Origin: an uncultured Hyphomicrobiales bacterium
Lineage (GTDB): Bacteria > Pseudomonadota > Alphaproteobacteria > Rhizobiales > Xanthobacteraceae
DNA: 11,203 nt
Assembly (NCBI GenBank): GCA_903891395.1
Contig: CAITEM010000447.1
Coordinates: 1 to 11,203, forward strand
Reading direction: 5' to 3'
The notes under the pieces were generated by a model. That model was given only the letters and a program-made list of their open reading frames with translations. It had not been told where the DNA came from and did no database searches. Positions 8,315 through 11,203 of this stretch are shown piece after piece. The translations under genes and the position numbers were made by a program. Numbering within the stretch: position 1 is the first letter of the stretch; every line of letters begins with the position of its first letter.

Positions 8315-8398
8315 TTTCACTCCCGACGCCCACCGGCGCTTGTTTATTTTGCGCAATAGCGCCCAAAACGCCCGCTCCTGTCCAGCGGTGTTTTAGAT

Positions 8399-8409
8399 AT
8401 CGGACCGAT
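8399..8409. promoter_or_regulatory. candidate operator, ATCGG-A-CCGAT inverted repeat
   Basis: A perfect 5-bp inverted repeat with one central base, roughly mid-way between the divergent start codons. A same-orientation ATCGG half-site begins 16 bases after the first, at 8415. The position fits a dimeric regulator controlling both operons, but the motif is short and could be chance. Confidence 0.25.
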
Positions 8410-8486
8410 GCAAAATCGGCGCCCTGCCCGTCTTGGTTTGCAGGCCGCCGTGGTTTACACGACATCCGGCCCAGCCGTGCGCCACC

Positions 8487-8492
8487 GAGGAG
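8487..8492 (+). promoter_or_regulatory. ribosome binding site deciding the UbiD start
   Basis: GAGGAG lies 9 bases before the ATG at 8502. It supports that start over the in-frame ATG at 8433, which has no comparable site and adds 23 residues unlike UbiD N-termini. Confidence 0.65.
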
Positions 8493-8501
8493 CGAAGGTC
8501 A

Positions 8502-10133
8502 ATGAGTTCGTCCGTCCAAGATGCACCGTCCGACCTGCAGGAACACCTGGCGCGGCTGACCGCGCGGGGCCTGGTGACCCGCATTGATCGGCCGATCAAC
8601 AAAGACACCGAACTCCATCCGCTGGCGCGCTGGCAGTTCCAGGGCGGCTTGCGCGACGAAGAACGCAGGGCATTCCTCTTTACGAACGTGACCGGCGCGG
8701 GCGGCGAGCACTACGATATTCCGGTGCTGGTGGGCGGGCTGGCGGCATCGCCCGAGATTTACGCGATCGGCCTCGGCGTCCCGGTCGATCAGATCGGCCA
8801 GGTTTGGGTCAAGGCTATGGCCGAACCGATCGCACCCGTGCTGGTCGAGAACGCGCCGTGCCAGGAAGTCGTGATGACCGGCGCTGACCTTCAGAAGACC
8901 GGGCTCGCCAGCCTGCCGGTACCGATCTCGACGCCCGGCTTCGACTCGGCGCCCTATCTCACGGCGACGTTGTGCGTGACAAAGGACCCCGACAACAACA
9001 TCCAGAACATGGGTACCTATCGTGCCGCGTTGAAAGCCAATGACCGTCTCGGCGTGCGCATGGCCTCGCGGCTCAGCGGCGCCGGTGGTTATCTGCACTG
9101 GGAAAAGTACAAGAAGCTCAAGCAGCCGATGCCCTGCGCCATCGTGCTGGGCTGCGCGCCCGCGGTGCTGTTCACCGGCCCGCAGAAGCTGCCGATCGAC
9201 ATCGACGAGATGGCGGTCGCCGGCGGCCTCGTCGGCAAGCCGATCCGCACCGTGCGCTGCAAGACCATCGATTTGATCGTCCCGGCGGACGCGGAGATCG
9301 TCATCGAGGGATTGATCGATACCGATCTGCTGGAGCCGGAAGGCCCGTTCGGCGAAAGCCACGGCCATGTCGCGCTGGAAGACTTCAACATGTCGATGCG
9401 CGTCACCGCGATCACGCGCAAGAAAAAACCGGTGTTCGTGTCGATCATCAGCCAGGTGACGCCGAGCGAATCCTCGGTGATGAAGCGCGTCGCCTACGAG
9501 CCGATGTTCCTCGAGCATTTGCGGCACGCGCTGGGCATTCGCGGCGTCAAGCGCGTGGTGATGCACGAGCCGTTGTCCAATCTGCGCAAGATCATCTTCG
9601 TGCAGTTCGAGCGCGGCACGCCGCGCACCGAAATCTGGCGTGGCATGCAGGGCGCGGCGACGCTGCAGGCGCAATGCGGCAAGCTTGTCATCGCCGTGTC
9701 CGAGGACATCGCGCCGGAGAACGCCGACGCCGTGTTCTGGTCGCTGGCCTATCGCTCCAATTTCATGGAAGACATCCTGATGGTGCCCTATCGCTCCAGC
9801 GGCCACGGACCGAAGTCCGGCCGCGCCGCGATGGAAGGCACGCTGATGATCGACGCCACGCTCAAGAGCGACATGCCGCCGCTGGCGCTGCCGGCGGAAG
9901 AATACATGACCAAGGCCAAAGGCATCTGGGAAGAACTCGGCCTGCCGCGCATCGTGCCGCAGTCGCCGTGGCACGGCTACCAGTTGGGTGATTGGGACGA
10001 GGAATACACGACCTTTGCCGACGACGCGGTGATTGGCGACTGGCGCAAGAGCGGCGAAAACACCTACGCCCGGCGGCGCGGCAATCTGAAGCCGGAAACG
10101 CCGGTCCATAAGGTCGATCCCAAGAAACCTTGA
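8502..10133 (+). CDS. UbiD-family prenylated-FMN-dependent decarboxylase
   Basis: UbiD enzymes reversibly decarboxylate aromatic, heteroaromatic or alpha,beta-unsaturated acids using prenylated FMN and a divalent metal plus K+. The 543-residue product spans the family (about 490-540). Aligning by motif to recalled Aspergillus Fdc1 positions, the metal/prFMN ligands are N169 (in NNIQNM), H199 (GGYLHW) and E236 (PIDIDEMA). The catalytic set is R174 (GTYRAAL), E280 and E285 (EPEGPFGES). All are present, so the enzyme should be active if prFMN is available. Further family marks are GKPIRTVRCKTIDL (245-258) and a C-terminal domain with RSSGHGPKSGRAAMEGT (431-447). UbiX, the prFMN maker, is not in the window. 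The divergent molybdenum hydroxylase and Bug genes make a catabolic rather than ubiquinone role more likely; that is inference. The aldo/keto reductase follows after 50 bases. Substrate unknown, so no symbol is assigned. Confidence 0.93.
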   Translation: MSSSVQDAPSDLQEHLARLTARGLVTRIDRPINKDTELHPLARWQFQGGLRDEERRAFLFTNVTGAGGEHYDIPVLVGGLAASPEIYAIGLGVPVDQIGQVWVKAMAEPIAPVLVENAPCQEVVMTGADLQKTGLASLPVPISTPGFDSAPYLTATLCVTKDPDNNIQNMGTYRAALKANDRLGVRMASRLSGAGGYLHWEKYKKLKQPMPCAIVLGCAPAVLFTGPQKLPIDIDEMAVAGGLVGKPIRTVRCKTIDLIVPADAEIVIEGLIDTDLLEPEGPFGESHGHVALEDFNMSMRVTAITRKKKPVFVSIISQVTPSESSVMKRVAYEPMFLEHLRHALGIRGVKRVVMHEPLSNLRKIIFVQFERGTPRTEIWRGMQGAATLQAQCGKLVIAVSEDIAPENADAVFWSLAYRSNFMEDILMVPYRSSGHGPKSGRAAMEGTLMIDATLKSDMPPLALPAEEYMTKAKGIWEELGLPRIVPQSPWHGYQLGDWDEEYTTFADDAVIGDWRKSGENTYARRRGNLKPETPVHKVDPKKP

Positions 10134-10140
10134 GGCAAAA

Positions 10141-10160
10141 CGCCGGTCTTAGCGCCGGCG
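10141..10160 (+). other. short hairpin between the UbiD and aldo/keto reductase genes
   Basis: CGCCGG (10141-10146) pairs with CCGGCG (10155-10160) around an 8-base loop, 7 bases after the UbiD stop codon. There is no T-tract, so it is not a standard terminator. It may modulate expression within the operon or be incidental. Confidence 0.25.
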
Positions 10161-10183
10161 ACAGAGAAACGCTGGAGACACCG

Positions 10184-11038
10184 ATGCAATCCCCGAAGGC
10201 CTTCACCATCACGGCGCACGGCGCGACGCTGCCCGCGATCGGTTACGGCACCATGCTGCTGCCGGAGCGCCCGGCGGAACTGGTCGCGCACGCGATCCGT
10301 TCGGGCTACCGCGCCATCGACACCGCGCGCAAATACGGCACGGAAGAGCGCGTCGGCGAAGGCATCCGCGCCAGCGGCATCGCGCGCGGCGAGCTGTTCG
10401 TGACGACCAAGGTGACGGAAGACAACGCGCGCGAAGCTGACTTTATGCGCTCGGTCGAAACCAGCCTGAAAACGCTGGGCCTGGATTATGTCGACTTGCT
10501 GCTGGTGCACTGGCCACAGCCGAAGGTGCCGTTTGCCGAGACGCTCGGTGCGCTGGTCAAGGCCAAGCGCGGCGGTTTTGCGCGGCACATTGGCGTGTCG
10601 AATTTCACGCTCGCCATGCTCGACGAGGCGGTGCACGTCTGCCCCGAACCGCTGGTCACCAACCAGATCGAGTACCATGCCTATCTGCCGCAGGACCGCA
10701 TGATCGCGGCGCTCAAGAAATACGGTATGATCCTCACTGCCTATTGCCCGGTCGCGCGCGGCGAATTGCTGACCGACCCGGTGATCGTCGCGATTGCAAA
10801 AGCGCACGGCAAAACCGAAGCGCAGGTTGCGCTGCGCTGGCTGATCCAACAGCCGATGGTGGCGGCGGTGCCGCGTGCGCTGACCGAAGCGCATATTGAG
10901 CAGAATCTGGACATCTTCGATTTCTCGTTGACCGAGACAGAGATGCGCGATGTGTCTGCATTGCGGACTCGCAAGCTGCGCATCGCCGATCCGCCGGAGC
11001 GCGCGCCGAAGTGGGACGACGAGGACGTCGGCGCCTAG
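10184..11038 (+). CDS. aldo/keto reductase (2,5-diketo-gluconate reductase-like)
   Basis: A soluble NAD(P)H-dependent reductase of aldehydes or ketones. The start at 10184 gives 284 residues, normal for the short prokaryotic AKRs, and has TGGAG (10173-10177) 6 bases upstream. An in-frame ATG at 10130 overlaps the UbiD stop and adds 18 residues unlike the family. The catalytic tetrad is intact: D46 and Y51 (AIDTARKYG), K76 (FVTTKV), H109 (LLLVHWP). Cofactor-pocket residues S139-N140 (IGVSNF), Q161 (TNQIEYH) and Y187 (AYCPVARG) are also visible. The cofactor phosphate motif, usually PKS-x4-R-I-x-E-N, reads PRA-x4-H-I-E-Q-N (230-241), so NADP preference may be altered. Cotranscription with the UbiD gene is likely (50-base gap). 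Substrate unknown; it may reduce an aldehyde or ketone intermediate of the same pathway. Confidence 0.93.
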   Translation: MQSPKAFTITAHGATLPAIGYGTMLLPERPAELVAHAIRSGYRAIDTARKYGTEERVGEGIRASGIARGELFVTTKVTEDNAREADFMRSVETSLKTLGLDYVDLLLVHWPQPKVPFAETLGALVKAKRGGFARHIGVSNFTLAMLDEAVHVCPEPLVTNQIEYHAYLPQDRMIAALKKYGMILTAYCPVARGELLTDPVIVAIAKAHGKTEAQVALRWLIQQPMVAAVPRALTEAHIEQNLDIFDFSLTETEMRDVSALRTRKLRIADPPERAPKWDDEDVGA

Positions 11039-11049
11039 CCCTGCCGTCT

Positions 11050-11071
11050 TCCGCAACTTGCGTGTTGCGGA
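11050..11071 (+). terminator. hairpin after the aldo/keto reductase gene
   Basis: TCCGCAAC (11050-11057) and GTTGCGGA (11064-11071) form a perfect 8-bp stem with a 6-base loop, starting 12 bases after the stop codon. The position and compactness suit a transcription terminator or mRNA 3' end, but no T-run follows, so an intrinsic terminator is uncertain. Confidence 0.4.
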
Positions 11072-11104
11072 CGGGTCAGCCTCGCCACTACCATGCGTAT
11101 TAAA

Positions 11105-11125
11105 CCCGCGGGCCTCAAACGCGGG
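11105..11125 (+). other. short inverted repeat upstream of the CocE-like gene
   Basis: CCCGCG (11105-11110) pairs with CGCGGG (11120-11125) over a 9-base loop. It lies 16 bases before the GAGGAAG ribosome site of the next gene, in a possible 5' leader. It may be a leader hairpin or chance. Confidence 0.2.
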
Positions 11126-11150
11126 AGCGCCTGGAAACGCAGAGGAAGCC

Positions 11151-11203
11151 ATGGACTATCGTGAAAAGAGTGAAATCCGCGACGGCATGCGGATCGACTG
11201 GGA
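11151..11203 (+). CDS. 5' end of a probable CocE/NonD-family hydrolase (cut by the window edge)
   Basis: Only 17 complete codons are present, starting MDYREKSEIRDGMRIDW. The start is supported by GAGGAAG (11142-11148) just upstream. The phrase RDGMRIDW resembles the N-terminus I recall for CocE/NonD hydrolases (X-Pro dipeptidyl-peptidase-like alpha/beta hydrolases), where it precedes a DDG-type first strand. Such enzymes cleave esters or amides. The same strand and 112-base gap suggest it belongs to the UbiD/aldo-keto reductase group, possibly with its own promoter after the hairpin at 11050-11071. The catalytic Ser, Asp and His lie outside the window, so the assignment rests on a very short match. 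Confidence 0.55.
   Translation, partial: MDYREKSEIRDGMRIDW

Larger units (their letters stand above)
8315..8501. promoter_or_regulatory. divergent intergenic region carrying the presumed promoters of both operons
   Basis: These 187 bases separate the start codons of the minus-strand Bug gene and the plus-strand UbiD gene, so both promoters and any shared operator should lie here. I see no convincing -35/-10 pair on either strand. Symmetrical elements are ATCGG-A-CCGAT (8399-8409) with a third ATCGG half-site at 8415-8419, the palindrome TTGCGCAA (8349-8356), and GGCGCT/AGCGCC (8335-8340 with 8358-8363). The last two fall in the likely leader of the minus-strand transcript. No regulator gene lies in the window. 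Confidence 0.5.

Noticed and set aside
8499..10109. Long minus-strand open frame (536 codons) covering nearly all of the UbiD gene
   Set aside because: It shows the same shadow composition and no ribosome site or motif, and it lies opposite a gene with intact catalytic residues.
10064..11152. Minus-strand open frame of 362 codons opposite the aldo/keto reductase
   Set aside because: It has no recognisable domain; the plus strand carries the complete AKR tetrad and a ribosome site.

Overview
The window is GC-rich bacterial DNA. Gene content (malto-oligosyltrehalose pathway, TctC/Bug-type periplasmic binding proteins, a molybdenum hydroxylase large subunit, a UbiD-like decarboxylase) and a palindromic repeat with CATTCC/GGAATG ends suggest an alphaproteobacterium of the Hyphomicrobiales (Bradyrhizobium/Xanthobacteraceae-like). 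That placement is inference from gene style; no rRNA or other marker is present.

Region 1 (1-3863, + strand) is a trehalose-synthesis locus. It begins with the C-terminal half of treZ. The N-terminal half, including the catalytic nucleophile, is not present in the upstream bases, and a stop lies in frame at 85-87. The treZ frame runs through a ~100-bp palindromic repeat (1018-1118) that supplies its last ~35 residues, and ends 2 bases before treY. treY is intact, with all three GH13 catalytic residues visible.

Region 2 (3868-8314, - strand) reads right to left: a Bug/TctC binding protein, a molybdopterin-binding (CoxL/XdhB-like) subunit, and a second, different Bug/TctC protein. No iron-sulfur or FAD subunit and no TctA/TctB membrane proteins are present. 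The region meets treY tail-to-tail with 4 bases between the stop codons.

Region 3 (8502-11203, + strand) diverges from region 2 across a 187-bp intergenic region. It holds a UbiD-family prFMN decarboxylase with its metal/prFMN ligands and Arg-Glu-Glu catalytic set, an aldo/keto reductase with an intact Asp-Tyr-Lys-His tetrad, and the first 17 codons of what looks like a CocE/NonD-type hydrolase.

Regions 2 and 3 together look like an accessory catabolic cluster for an organic, perhaps aromatic or heteroaromatic, carboxylic acid: capture (two Bug proteins), hydroxylation (Mo enzyme), decarboxylation (UbiD), carbonyl reduction (AKR) and ester or amide hydrolysis (CocE). The substrate cannot be read from the sequence. 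No RNA genes, CRISPR arrays, transposases or phage genes were seen.
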